Assembly (NCBI GenBank): GCA_027623205.1
Contig: JAQBYC010000001.1
Span: forward strand, 64,121 to 128,120
DNA from: Pseudomonadota bacterium
GTDB taxonomy: Bacteria; Pseudomonadota; Alphaproteobacteria; GCA-2731375
Direction of reading: 5' to 3'
Length of the DNA stretch: 64,000 nt
Shown: in pieces, positions 55,461-64,000 of the stretch
Layout: each line of letters starts with the position of its first letter
Position numbering within the stretch: position 1 is the first letter of the stretch
Made by a program: the position numbers and the translations under genes
Notes under the pieces: generated by a model
What the model was told of the DNA's origin: nothing
Seen by the model: the letters and a program-made list of their open reading frames with translations, nothing else
Databases searched by the model: none

Positions 55461-56384
55461 TCATACGGCCATCAGAGCCCGGATATGGGCCGCCACCGCC
55501 GTCGCCAACGCCGTCAGATCATAGCCGCCTTCGAGGCTGGAAACCAGCCGCCCTTGGCAATGCCGCTCCGCCAGGGCCAATAATTCCCGGCTGACCCAGG
55601 CATAATCCTCGGTCTCGAGGCGCAATTGCGCCAGCGGATCGTCCATGTGCGCATCAAAGCCGGCGGACAGCAGCAGGAATTCCGGTTTGAAGGCATCCAG
55701 GGCCGGCAGCAAACCGTCGGTGAAGGCATCGCGAAACGCCATCCCTCCGGCGCCTGGCGGCAATGGGAAATTATGAATATTGCCGACGCCGGTCTCGGAT
55801 CTGGCGCCGCTACCTGGATAAAGCGGCATTTGGTGGGTCGAACCATAAAACAGATCGCCGTCATTCCAAAACGCCGCCTGGGTGCCATTGCCGTGATGGA
55901 CGTCAAAATCCACCACGGCCACCCGTTTCAGACCATGGGACTCCTGCGCGTGCCGGGCTCCAATGGCCACGGAATTGAAAATGCAAAAGCCCATGGAACG
56001 TTCCGGCTCGGCATGATGGCCGGGCGGACGCACGGCACAAAAGGCATTGCTGGCCTGCCCCGCCATAACCGCGTCCACGGCGCCGCAAACAGCGCCCGCC
56101 GCGCGTTGCGCTGCCTCCAGCGTGGCCGGGTTCATGGCGGTATCGGGATCCAGCGGTACCCGGCCCCGCCGGGGCGCCGCCGCAACGATCCTGTCGATAT
56201 GGCTTTGCGGATGCACCAGGGCGATCTGCGGCCAACTGGCCAGGGGCGCGGGGCGCCATTCCAGGGCCGCAAATTCGGCCTCGGCCAGCGCCAGGCGAAT
56301 GGCGCGCAGGCGGTCGGGCCGCTCCGGATGGTTCGATCCCATGTCATGTTCCAGGCAGACGGCGTGTTCGAAAATCAAGGTCAT
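55461..56384 (-). CDS. Histone deacetylase-family protein (second)
   Basis: A 307-residue zinc amidohydrolase. [34 protein letters not shown] and [19 protein letters not shown] supply the charge-relay and zinc residues. [15 protein letters not shown] opens the fold as in class II-like bacterial deacetylases. It is divergent from the NicX-like operon over an 84-base gap and may share its control. Confidence 0.92.
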   Translation of the reverse strand: MTLIFEHAVCLEHDMGSNHPERPDRLRAIRLALAEAEFAALEWRPAPLASWPQIALVHPQSHIDRIVAAAPRRGRVPLDPDTAMNPATLEAAQRAAGAVCGAVDAVMAGQASNAFCAVRPPGHHAEPERSMGFCIFNSVAIGARHAQESHGLKRVAVVDFDVHHGNGTQAAFWNDGDLFYGSTHQMPLYPGSGARSETGVGNIHNFPLPPGAGGMAFRDAFTDGLLPALDAFKPEFLLLSAGFDAHMDDPLAQLRLETEDYAWVSRELLALAERHCQGRLVSSLEGGYDLTALATAVAAHIRALMAV

Positions 56385-56415
56385 GCTTTATCCTTTGGCA
56401 GCGGCACAATAGTGC

Positions 56416-56439
56416 ACCAATACCAGGGACCATTGGTAT
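56416..56439. promoter_or_regulatory. Interleaved dyad between deacetylase and NicX-like operon (candidate operator)
   Basis: ACCAAT (56416-56421) pairs with ATTGGT (56432-56437), and ATACC (56420-56424) pairs with GGTAT (56435-56439), each with a 10-base gap. The site sits inside the 84-base divergent promoter region, 30-50 bases before the NicX-like ATG. No regulator gene is adjacent. Confidence 0.4.
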
Positions 56440-56468
56440 ATCATCAGGCTGAAAAAAATGGGGTGGAT

Positions 56469-57515
56469 ATGCTGCAGGAACGCATTGAGGGGAAATGGAT
56501 TGATTGCTTTGCGCGCGTCTTCGCGCGCTGCAAGGTCGAACCGGACGAGGTCGTGGCGATCCTGTCGGAAAGCCAGTCTCGGCCCATCAATGTGCAGTTG
56601 GCGGAGTTGGCCCTGCACCAATTGGGGGCAAAACCGTTCCACATCGTCATCCCAACGCCGGCCCAATCGGCCCCGGTGCCGGTGCGTTCCACCGGTGCTT
56701 CCGATGTCATTCAGAATATCCGTCCCGTGGTCGGCGCGCTGGCCAGCACCACAATGGTGGTGGATTGCACCGTCGAAGGCTTGCTGCACGCTCCGGAGTT
56801 ACCGGAAATTCTCAAGGGCGGGGCACGGGTATTGATGGTTTCCAACGAACATCCCGAGGCCCTGGAGCGCTTGGCCCCTGACGACGCCCTGGAAGGCAAG
56901 GTCAAAATCGGCATGAAGATGCTGCGTCAGGCCAGCGCCATGCGCATCACCTCCGCCGCCGGCAGCAATCTGTCCGTTGACCTGTCCGGCGCCGTGGCGG
57001 GCGGCGGCTGGGGTTGGGTCACACGGCCCGGCATCATGTCCCATTGGCCGGGTGGGCTGTGTCTGTGCTTTCCCGCCGCCGGCACCGTGAATGGCACTCT
57101 GGTGCTGGATCGGGGCGATGTGAACCTGACGTTCAAGCGCTATCTGGACGCACCCATCAGCCTGGTGATTGAAGACGACTACGTTACCGCTATCGAAGGC
57201 GACGGCGTGGATGCGGACTTGATGCGCAGCTATTTCGCCGCCTGGGGCGACCGGGACGCCTATGCCACCTCGCATATTGGTTGGGGCATGAACAAGGGCG
57301 CCCGCTGGGACGCCATGACCATGTACGACCGCAAGGATTTCAACGGCACTGAATTGCGCGCCTTTGCCGGCAACGTAGTCTATTCCACCGGCGCGAACGA
57401 GGTGGCCGGCCGGCGGACGCTTGGCCATTTTGATCTGCCCATCCGCAACTGCACGGTCGAACTGGATGGCCAGACCGTGGTGAATAAGGGCGTTTTGCAA
57501 GGAGAACTCGGATGA
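56469..57515 (+). CDS. NicX-like 2,5-dihydroxypyridine 5,6-dioxygenase / M29-fold protein
   Basis: A 348-residue protein of the NicX family, iron(II) extradiol-type dioxygenases with an aminopeptidase-T-like fold. NicX of Pseudomonas putida uses His265, His318 and Asp320; here His269 in SHIGWGMN and His320/Asp322 in LGHFDLPIRN fall at the same spacing. It is followed, with ATGA overlap, by an alpha/beta hydrolase like NicD, which deformylates the ring-cleavage product. The substrate may be another N-heterocycle. The first 278 codons of a longer in-frame ORF upstream lie antisense to the deacetylase and are rejected. Confidence 0.8.
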   Translation: MLQERIEGKWIDCFARVFARCKVEPDEVVAILSESQSRPINVQLAELALHQLGAKPFHIVIPTPAQSAPVPVRSTGASDVIQNIRPVVGALASTTMVVDCTVEGLLHAPELPEILKGGARVLMVSNEHPEALERLAPDDALEGKVKIGMKMLRQASAMRITSAAGSNLSVDLSGAVAGGGWGWVTRPGIMSHWPGGLCLCFPAAGTVNGTLVLDRGDVNLTFKRYLDAPISLVIEDDYVTAIEGDGVDADLMRSYFAAWGDRDAYATSHIGWGMNKGARWDAMTMYDRKDFNGTELRAFAGNVVYSTGANEVAGRRTLGHFDLPIRNCTVELDGQTVVNKGVLQGELG

Positions 57516-58285
57516 CCGCCGTGGCAAGTTTTGAGAGCCTGGGTGCGGGCCCTGTATTACTGTTCTTGCATGGCATTGGTGGTAATCGCCATTCCTTCGA
57601 TGGCCAATTGCCGGCCTTTGCGGATCGCTGGCGCGCCATTTCCTGGGACATGCCCGGCTATGGCGACAGCGCACCTTTGGCCGAGATGACCTATCCCGCC
57701 CTGGCTGACGCCGTGGCCCGGCTGCTCGATCATCTTGACGCGCCCTGGGCCGCCATCGTCGGCCATTCCATGGGCGGCATGGTAGCCCAGGAATTTGTCG
57801 TGCGGCATCCGGGACGGACGTCCGCTCTTGTGCTTTCGGCCACCTCGCCATCGTTCGGCAAGCCTGGCGGCGAATGGCAGGAATGGTTTCTGGGCCAGCG
57901 TCTGGCGCCCTTGGATCGAGGACTTAGCCCTGCCGATTTTGCTCATGAACTGGTGCCCGCCATGATGGGGGACAACCCGCCTGCCGCTGCCGTCGCGGCG
58001 GCCATGGCCTCCATGTCTGCCTTGTCACCGGATACCTATCGCGCCGCCCTGCATTGCCTGGTGCAGTTCAATCGCCGGGATAAGTTGGGCGAAATCAGCT
58101 GTCCAACCTTGGCCCTCGCCGGCGACGCGGACGAAGCGGCGCCGGCGGCGATGATGGAGAAAATGGCCAGTCACATACCCGATGGCCGCTATTGCTGCCT
58201 GAACGGCGTTGGACATCTGGCGAACCTGGAAGACCCGGAACAATTCAATCTGGCCGTGCGCAGCTTCCTGGACGAGGTGACTTAA
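57512..58285 (+). CDS. Alpha/beta hydrolase (NicD-like position)
   Basis: A 257-residue serine hydrolase. Oxyanion region LLFLHGIGGNRHSFDG, nucleophile VGHSMGGMVAQEFV, acid in LAGDADEAAP and His in GVGHLANLEDP. Its start overlaps the NicX-like stop, so the products probably act in sequence; in nicotinate degradation the equivalent step is N-formylmaleamate hydrolysis. Function inferred from context. Confidence 0.82.
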   Translation: MTAVASFESLGAGPVLLFLHGIGGNRHSFDGQLPAFADRWRAISWDMPGYGDSAPLAEMTYPALADAVARLLDHLDAPWAAIVGHSMGGMVAQEFVVRHPGRTSALVLSATSPSFGKPGGEWQEWFLGQRLAPLDRGLSPADFAHELVPAMMGDNPPAAAVAAAMASMSALSPDTYRAALHCLVQFNRRDKLGEISCPTLALAGDADEAAPAAMMEKMASHIPDGRYCCLNGVGHLANLEDPEQFNLAVRSFLDEVT

Positions 58286-58301
58286 GGATGGCTCGATAGG
58301 G

Positions 58302-59513
58302 ATGCCGCGCATGCCGACACAGGAAGATTTGCTCGCGATAGCGCAGCGGCTGGGCCGGGAGAACTTCCTGCCCCGCGCCGCCGGATATGACCGTGAGGGG
58401 CGCTTCCCAACCGAGAATTACGCTGATTTGCGCGCCGCCGGGTTTCTGGGACTGGTGATCCCGGAACGTTACGGCGGTCTGGGGGTGGACTACACCAACT
58501 ACATGGAGATATCGGCTGAATTGGGCCGTTGGTGCGGAGCCACGGCGCTGACTTTCAACATGCATTGCGCCACCATGTTGTGGTCCTCGCAAATGGCCGA
58601 CGATCTGGAGATGACGCCGGCACAGCGGGCAGCGCACGAACAGCGGCGCCGCGGCATCTACCGCAAAGTGATTGAAGACGGCGCCATCTTCGCGCAGCCC
58701 TTTTCCGAACCGAACAGCGCGGCAGCAGCCGGCAAGGCGCCCTTTGGCACTACGGCGCGCAAAGTAGACGGCGGCTGGCTGGTCAATGGCCGCAAGCATT
58801 TCGCCTCGCTGGCCGGATCGGCGGACTACTATGGCGTACTGTGTACCGAAGCCAAGGAGACCGGTGAGGCGGATGTACGAGACACCATCTATCTGGCTGT
58901 TGATGGCCGGGCAAAAGGCTTCGAAATCAGCGGCGATTGGGACGTCCTCGGTATGCGGGCCACCGCGTCGAACAACCTGCAACTCAGCGATGTCTTCGTC
59001 GCCGACGATTGCCAGTTGCTGCCAAGGGGCAAGTACTATCAGGCGGCCCTGAACTGGCCGCATATGTTCATGAGCCTATGTCCGACCTATATGGGCATCG
59101 CCCAGGCGGCGTTTGACTTTACCTGCCAGTATCTGCGGGGCGAGATTGAGGGCGGTCCACCGGCCGGCAACGCGCGGCATAGTCCGGCCAAGCAGATGGC
59201 GGTCGCGGAAATGCGTATCAAACTGGAACAGGCCCGGGCCATGTTCCTGCGCGCCATTGGCGAGGCTGGCGTCAATCCTACCAAGGACGCCCGCCTGCGG
59301 GCCTATGTGGCGCAATATACGGTGATGGAATACGCCAACGATATTTGCCGTCTGGCATTGCGCACCTGCGGCGGCCGGGCGATTTTTCGTACCCTCCGCC
59401 TAGAACAATTGTATCGGGATTCCCGCTGCGGCGCCTTGATGTTGCCCTGGACGCCGGAAATCTGCATCGAGCGTTTGGGCCGGGAAAGCCTGTTCGAGGC
59501 GGGCGAAAGCTAA
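58302..59513 (+). CDS. Acyl-CoA dehydrogenase-family flavoprotein
   Basis: A 403-residue ACAD-fold enzyme. RKVDGGWLVNGRKHFASLAG and MRATASNNLQLSDVFV are family segments. The C-terminal region reads MLPWTPEICIERLGRESLF; Glu in WTPE aligns with the usual catalytic Glu of GTTE, but the surrounding PWT and missing YEG differ from classical enzymes. It may oxidise an acyl-CoA or be a hydroxylase-type relative. Starts 16 bases after the hydrolase. Confidence 0.85.
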   Translation: MPRMPTQEDLLAIAQRLGRENFLPRAAGYDREGRFPTENYADLRAAGFLGLVIPERYGGLGVDYTNYMEISAELGRWCGATALTFNMHCATMLWSSQMADDLEMTPAQRAAHEQRRRGIYRKVIEDGAIFAQPFSEPNSAAAAGKAPFGTTARKVDGGWLVNGRKHFASLAGSADYYGVLCTEAKETGEADVRDTIYLAVDGRAKGFEISGDWDVLGMRATASNNLQLSDVFVADDCQLLPRGKYYQAALNWPHMFMSLCPTYMGIAQAAFDFTCQYLRGEIEGGPPAGNARHSPAKQMAVAEMRIKLEQARAMFLRAIGEAGVNPTKDARLRAYVAQYTVMEYANDICRLALRTCGGRAIFRTLRLEQLYRDSRCGALMLPWTPEICIERLGRESLFEAGES

Positions 59514-59519
59514 CTGCGG

Positions 59520-61043
59520 ATGGATATTTCCCACTGGATCAGCCACTGGGCCGATTGGCAGGGCGCGCGTACGGCGGTGCATTTCGCCGGCCGGGATATC
59601 AGCTATGGCGAAATGGACGGCCGGGTTCGGCGACTGGCTGCCATGTTGCAACAACAATTGGATGTCGGCCATGGCGATCGTTTGGCGCATCTGGGCTATA
59701 ACAGTCCCGAATTGCTGGAATTATTGTTCGCCTGCGCCCATCTGGGCGCCATGCTGGTACCCCTGAACTGGCGCCTGGCGCCCCCGGAACACGCATGGAT
59801 TCTACGGCATTGCGAGCCCAAAGCTATTTTTGTAGAGGCGGATTTTCACCGTCATTTGGATTGCCTGGGGGCTGAAGTGCCGGCGGTACGCAAGATCGCC
59901 TATGGCCCGGCGCCGGGCACGGATTGGCGGTCCTATGGCGAACTGCTGGCCGCCGCCAAAACGGACCGGTTGGTCGCGGCCGGAAGCCTCGCCGACCCAG
60001 TGACCATTGTCTATACCTCGGGCACCACCGGGCGCCCGAAAGGTGCGGTGCTGACCCAGGAAGCGATCTTTTACAATGCCGTCAATGCCATTGCGGCGCA
60101 GGATATCACCGGGCAGGATCATGTCCTCACTGTGCTGCCCATGTTCCACGTGGGCGGTATGAATATTCAGACCACCCCCGCGATCCACGCCGGCGCCCGC
60201 ATTACCATCCTGCCGCGGTTTAATGCCGGCATCACGTTGGCGGCCATTGAACGGCGCAAGCCGACAATCTTTCTGGCTGTGCCCGCCATGGCCATGGCCT
60301 TGACCGCGGATCCCGACTGGGCCGGCGTGGATCTATCCAGCCTGCGGCTGGTGGGCCTGGGCTCGTCGGCCGTGCCGGAGGCCGTCTTGCGCGCCTTTTT
60401 GGACCGAGGGGTACCGGCCACTCAGGTCTATGGCCTGACCGAAAGCGCCCCGGTGGCCATTTGCCTGCCCGTCGCCGATGCGTGGTCCAGGATGGGCTCG
60501 TGCGGCAAATCGGCCCTGCACTGCCAGGCCCGGATCGTGGACGATAACGGTGAACCGGTCGCCGCCGGCATGCGCGGTGAAATTGTTTTGGCCGGACGGA
60601 ATTTGTTCCGCGAATACTGGCGAGACGAGGCCGGCACGGCGGACGCATTCACGGGCGGCTGGTTTCATACGGGGGATATCGGGCATCAGGACGGCGATGG
60701 TTATTATTACGTGGATGAGCGCAAAAAGGATGTCGTGATATCGGGGGGCGAAAATATCTATCCGGCCGAGTTGGAAAACATTCTGGCCGATTGCCCGGAA
60801 CTGGCCGAGGCGGCGGTGGTGGGCCGGCCCGATCCGCGGTGGGGCGAAATTCCCGTGGCCTGCGTGGTGGTCCAACCGGGCAGCGTCATCCAGGGAGCGG
60901 ACATTCTGGCCCTGTTCGAGGGGCGCTTGGCGCATTATAAGCATCCACGCGCGGTGATTTTCATGGCCGCCCTGCCGCGCAATGCCATGGGTAAGGTGGA
61001 AAAGTTTACCTTGCGGGAGCAATGTGCCGTGGCGGACGATTGA
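59520..61043 (+). CDS. AMP-forming acyl-CoA synthetase
   Basis: A 507-residue ANL-superfamily ligase. P-loop IVYTSGTTGRPKGAVLT, QVYGLTESAP, GWFHTGDIG, the hinge YYVDERKKDVVISGGENIYP and the catalytic Lys in NAMGKVEKF. Activates a carboxylic acid to its CoA ester. It starts 6 bases after the ACAD stop, last gene of the operon. Confidence 0.93.
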   Translation: MDISHWISHWADWQGARTAVHFAGRDISYGEMDGRVRRLAAMLQQQLDVGHGDRLAHLGYNSPELLELLFACAHLGAMLVPLNWRLAPPEHAWILRHCEPKAIFVEADFHRHLDCLGAEVPAVRKIAYGPAPGTDWRSYGELLAAAKTDRLVAAGSLADPVTIVYTSGTTGRPKGAVLTQEAIFYNAVNAIAAQDITGQDHVLTVLPMFHVGGMNIQTTPAIHAGARITILPRFNAGITLAAIERRKPTIFLAVPAMAMALTADPDWAGVDLSSLRLVGLGSSAVPEAVLRAFLDRGVPATQVYGLTESAPVAICLPVADAWSRMGSCGKSALHCQARIVDDNGEPVAAGMRGEIVLAGRNLFREYWRDEAGTADAFTGGWFHTGDIGHQDGDGYYYVDERKKDVVISGGENIYPAELENILADCPELAEAAVVGRPDPRWGEIPVACVVVQPGSVIQGADILALFEGRLAHYKHPRAVIFMAALPRNAMGKVEKFTLREQCAVADD

Positions 61044-61146
61044 ACGCGCGAATTAATTTTGTTGCGAGGCCCCCATCCCGCCGCAAATTCGCTATATTTC
61101 AGGATCAAGTTCGTCTGAACATGGGCGGCGGAAGGAAAGTAGCAGC

Positions 61147-62325
61147 ATGAAGACTATAGCCGCCGGCGTATTTGGTCCGGGTTTGCGGGCGTTTTTGCTC
61201 GCCGCCATGATCCTGCCGTTGAGCGGCGCCCAAGGTTGGGCTGCGACGGAAGGCTTGATCGATACTCCGGCAAAGCAGGCTATTCTGATCGATCACGCAA
61301 CCGGGACTGTGTTGTTTGAAAAAAACGCCGGGGAAGCCATGCCGCCGTCATCAATGTCCAAGTTGATGACGTTATACGTCCTGTTCGAACGTCTGGCCGC
61401 CGGCAACTTGAAGCTGGACGATACATTTCCAGTCAGCGAAAAAGCCTGGCGCATGGGCGGCTCGAAAATGTTCGTTCGGGTGAATACCAGGGTTCGGATT
61501 GCCGATTTGATCCGCGGCATCATTATCCAATCGGGCAATGATGCCTGTATCGTAGTGGCGGAAGGCGTTAGCGGCGACGAAGCGACATTTGCCGCACTGA
61601 TGAACCGGACGGCCAGTGAATTGGGCATGGTGGACAGTCATTTCGTAAATGCGTCCGGCTGGCCCGACCCCGATCACGTGACGACGGCGCGGGATTTGTC
61701 CATTCTGGCGCGGCGGTTGATCGACAAGTTTCCCGAACACTATGCTATTTTTGCCGAGCGCAGCTTTACCTACAGCAAGATCCGCCAGGGTAACCGCAAC
61801 CCCCTGCTCTATAAGAACATCGGCGCCGATGGCTTGAAAACCGGCCATACGGAAGCTGCGGGTTATGGTTTAGCTGCCTCCGCCGAACGCAATGGACGGC
61901 GCTTGGATCTCGTCGTCAACGGTCTGCACAGCGTCAATCAAAGAAGCCAGGAATCGCAACGGCTGTTATCCTGGGGCTTTCGGGAATTCGGCAATTATGC
62001 CCTGTTCAAGGCTGGTGAAGAGGTGACGAGCGCGCCGGTTTGGCTGGGTGACGCCGGCGCGGTAGCGCTTTTGATCGAGGACGCCCTGACCATTATCATT
62101 CCGCGCAAGGCCCGCCGCAGCATGAAAGTCAGCGTCAATTATCAAGGTCCCTTGACCACGCCCATCGCCAAGGGTCAGCCCGTGGCCACCCTGCGGATCG
62201 AGGCGCCCAACATGGCGACGATCGAACGGCCCCTGATCGCCGGCGCCGATGTAGCCCGCAAGGGCTTTTTTGGCCGTCTGGGCGCGGCTCTGGAGCATCT
62301 GCTGTTCGGCAGTGTTTCCAACTAG
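61147..62325 (+). CDS. dacA: D-alanyl-D-alanine carboxypeptidase (DacA/PBP5-like)
   Basis: A 392-residue periplasmic penicillin-binding protein trimming peptidoglycan stem peptides. Signal peptide to about residue 32 (AFLLAAMILPLSGAQGWA), SxxK in PSSMSKLMTLY, SxN in IQSGNDAC, KTG in GLKTGHTEAAG, and a C-terminal PBP5-C domain with an amphipathic end (RLGAALEHLLFG). holB follows 9 bases on. Confidence 0.94.
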   Translation: MKTIAAGVFGPGLRAFLLAAMILPLSGAQGWAATEGLIDTPAKQAILIDHATGTVLFEKNAGEAMPPSSMSKLMTLYVLFERLAAGNLKLDDTFPVSEKAWRMGGSKMFVRVNTRVRIADLIRGIIIQSGNDACIVVAEGVSGDEATFAALMNRTASELGMVDSHFVNASGWPDPDHVTTARDLSILARRLIDKFPEHYAIFAERSFTYSKIRQGNRNPLLYKNIGADGLKTGHTEAAGYGLAASAERNGRRLDLVVNGLHSVNQRSQESQRLLSWGFREFGNYALFKAGEEVTSAPVWLGDAGAVALLIEDALTIIIPRKARRSMKVSVNYQGPLTTPIAKGQPVATLRIEAPNMATIERPLIAGADVARKGFFGRLGAALEHLLFGSVSN

Positions 62326-62334
62326 CTTTCAGTC

Positions 62335-63420
62335 ATGGCAGAGCAATCGGTGCAAGCCACGGGGCCCGTCGCCACCGCAACGTTGATCGGCCATGAGGCG
62401 GCCGAGTTAGCATTTTTGGAGACGGCGGCGGCCCACCGCATGCCACACGCCTGGTTGCTGTCCGGTCCTAGGGGTATCGGCAAAATGACCCTCGCCTACC
62501 GCATGGCCCGCTGCCTGCTATCCCGAGGTGTGGCGGGGGGCGATCTGTTCGGCGGCCCCGGCAGTTTACAGATGCCTCCTGAAAGCGATCTGTTTCGCCG
62601 CATCCTGGCCGGTGGCCACGGCGATTTGCGGCTGATCGAGCGGATCGTCAATCCGACGACCAAAAAGCTTCGCACTGAAATCGCGGTCGACCAAATCCGT
62701 GGTCTGAGCCGGTTTTTTTCCTTGACCGGTGCTGAAGGCGGCTGGCGCATCGCCATCATCGACGGGGCCGAGGAAATGAACCCGAACGCCGCCAATGCCC
62801 TGTTGAAGTTGCTGGAGGAACCGCCCGAACATTGCCTGCTGCTGTTGGTCAGCCATGGGCCGGGCCGGCTGCTGCCGACCATCCGCTCGCGCTGCCGTCA
62901 GCTGATCCTCCGCCCCCTGAAGGAAGCGGACGCCATCGCCGTGCTGGCCCAGCAATTGCCGGATCTAGATCAGCACGAATGCCTGGGTCTGGTCCGGCTG
63001 GCGGAAGGCAGCCCCGGCCGGGCCGTAGCGATGGCGGCGGAAGGAGGGCTGCAGACCTATGGCGAATTGCTTGCCCTGGTCGGGGATCTGCCCGAATTGG
63101 ATTATGCGGCGGTGCATGCCTTGGGCGATCGTCTGGCCCGCGCCAATAACGAGGGGGCCTACAGGGTCTGGGTTGACCTATTGCGTCTGTGGCTTTCGCG
63201 GCTGGCCCGCGGTGGCGCCGGCCTGGACCAAATGAGCGATGCCGTAACGGGCGAGGTTGCCCTGGCCAGCCGCCTCACGATGGCGGTTGGCCTTGATCGC
63301 TGGGTCGAGCTATGGGAAAAGATTGGCGCCTTGGCGATGCGGGCCGAGCGGGTCAATCTGGATCGAAAGCAGGTGGTTCTGAACGTCTTCATGGCGTTGC
63401 AGAGTACCGCGCGCCATTAG
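62335..63420 (+). CDS. holB: DNA polymerase III subunit delta'
   Basis: A 361-residue clamp-loader subunit. LLSGPRGIGKMTLAYRMARC is the P-loop-like region, IIDGAEEMNPNAANALLKLL the Walker-B/SRC-linked stretch, and IRSRCRQLILRPL the conserved SRC motif. Directly follows dacA, without the tmk gene usually between them in alphaproteobacteria. Confidence 0.94.
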   Translation: MAEQSVQATGPVATATLIGHEAAELAFLETAAAHRMPHAWLLSGPRGIGKMTLAYRMARCLLSRGVAGGDLFGGPGSLQMPPESDLFRRILAGGHGDLRLIERIVNPTTKKLRTEIAVDQIRGLSRFFSLTGAEGGWRIAIIDGAEEMNPNAANALLKLLEEPPEHCLLLLVSHGPGRLLPTIRSRCRQLILRPLKEADAIAVLAQQLPDLDQHECLGLVRLAEGSPGRAVAMAAEGGLQTYGELLALVGDLPELDYAAVHALGDRLARANNEGAYRVWVDLLRLWLSRLARGGAGLDQMSDAVTGEVALASRLTMAVGLDRWVELWEKIGALAMRAERVNLDRKQVVLNVFMALQSTARH

Positions 63421-63508
63421 TACGTTCAGTACATATTCGAAATTGGCTGGATCGCCCGCTTAATGAAGATCGAATAGAGTCTATTATTAGTTGGAAAAGG
63501 TGACAGCG

Positions 63509-64000
63509 ATGGCCGAGGCCAAAGCCTACTACATCACGACGCCGATTTATTACGTCAATGACAAGCCCCATATCGGCCATGCCTACACCACCCTGGCCTG
63601 TGACGTGATCGCCCGTTTCATGCGCCTGGATGGTTATGACGTGATGTTCATGACCGGCACCGACGAGCATGGCCAGAAAGTGGAGAAATCAGCCCAGGCG
63701 GCGGGCATGGATCCGATAGATTTTTGCGATAACGTCAGCCAGAACTTTCGCGATTTAACGCCGTTGATGAATTTCAGCAACGACGGCTTCATCCGCACGA
63801 CCGAGGCTCGGCACGAAAAAGCGTCTCAGGCAATCTGGCAGGCCATGGCGGACAACGGCGATGTCTATCTGGACAGCTATGCCGGCTGGTATTCCGTGCG
63901 GGACGAGGCCTATTATGCCGAGGACGAATTGCAGGACGGCGCCCACGGCGAAAAACTATCGCCCTTCGGCGCGCCGGTGGAATGGGTGGAAGAGCCCAGC
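63509..64000 (+). CDS. metG: Methionyl-tRNA synthetase, 5' part (cut by window edge)
   Basis: Charges tRNA-Met. The 164 visible residues begin AEAKAYYITTPIYYVNDKPH and IGHAY, giving the class I HIGH motif, then MFMTGTDEHGQKVEKSAQAA and YAGWYSVRDEAYYAEDEL, typical of MetG. Frame is open to 64000. Order dacA-holB-metG is conserved. Confidence 0.95.
   Translation, partial: MAEAKAYYITTPIYYVNDKPHIGHAYTTLACDVIARFMRLDGYDVMFMTGTDEHGQKVEKSAQAAGMDPIDFCDNVSQNFRDLTPLMNFSNDGFIRTTEARHEKASQAIWQAMADNGDVYLDSYAGWYSVRDEAYYAEDELQDGAHGEKLSPFGAPVEWVEEPS

Noticed and set aside
55626-56468. Long in-frame N-terminal extension of the NicX-like protein
   Set aside because: It lies antisense within the deacetylase gene; the family length and motif positions fit the ATG at 56469.

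Overview
The window is a GC-rich chromosomal segment of an alphaproteobacterium, most likely from the Rhodospirillales or a neighbouring order. The evidence is gene content and order: a truncated HprK with nitrogen-type PTS proteins and RapZ, RegB/RegA, ChvI/ChvG with pckA nearby, hslVU divergent from hisB-hisH-hisA-hisF-hisE, xseB-ispA-dxs-tlyA, and dacA-holB-metG. Genes are tightly packed with many ATGA overlaps. I found no rRNA, tRNA, CRISPR array, insertion sequence or prophage.

Layout. 1-2.1 kb: end of a minus-strand accessory cluster with an HprK-like kinase (cut by the window edge), a small repeat-tailed membrane-anchored or exported protein, and a divergent CMP-sugar synthetase. 2.5-5.6 kb: amidase, then the RegB/RegA redox pair. 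5.6-7.8 kb: hprK-rapZ-EIIA-HPr. 7.8-11 kb: EthD protein, two tandem MaoC hot-dog proteins, dienelactone hydrolase, DUF302 protein. 11-18.4 kb: SulP and Pit transporters, pckA, a HugZ-like protein, a MATE pump. 18.5-21 kb: chvI-chvG. 21-25.3 kb: GYD protein, HAD dehalogenase, acyl-CoA dehydrogenase, a displaced thymidylate kinase, two Lin0512 paralogues. 25.5-32.2 kb: hslUV and the his operon with an embedded SixA-like phosphatase. 32.2-36.3 kb: deacetylase, SDR, universal stress protein, MFS carrier. 36.5-40.6 kb: napEDABC. 40.7-50.2 kb: kinase fusion, CDF exporter, envelope and Sel1 proteins, DnaJ-type chaperone, fabI, aroC, thioesterases, PilZ. 50.2-56.4 kb: rlmD-like/tlyA/dxs/ispA/xseB and a second deacetylase. 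56.5-61 kb: a four-gene catabolic operon led by a NicX-like iron dioxygenase. 61.1-64 kb: dacA-holB-metG (cut).

Physiology inferred: a facultatively nitrate-respiring heterotroph (Nap, RegBA) with PEPCK gluconeogenesis, PTS-Ntr and ChvIG signalling, fatty-acid or aromatic acyl-CoA catabolism, and non-mevalonate isoprenoid synthesis.

Most worth a second look: the NicX/hydrolase/ACAD/ligase operon with a dyad in its divergent promoter; a dispersed two-hairpin intergenic element in three copies; the HprK-like kinase paired with an Asn-Pro/Asp-Pro repeat protein; a RegB homologue lacking the acidic residue after its phospho-histidine; and loss of tmk from dacA-holB with a different-type tmk elsewhere.
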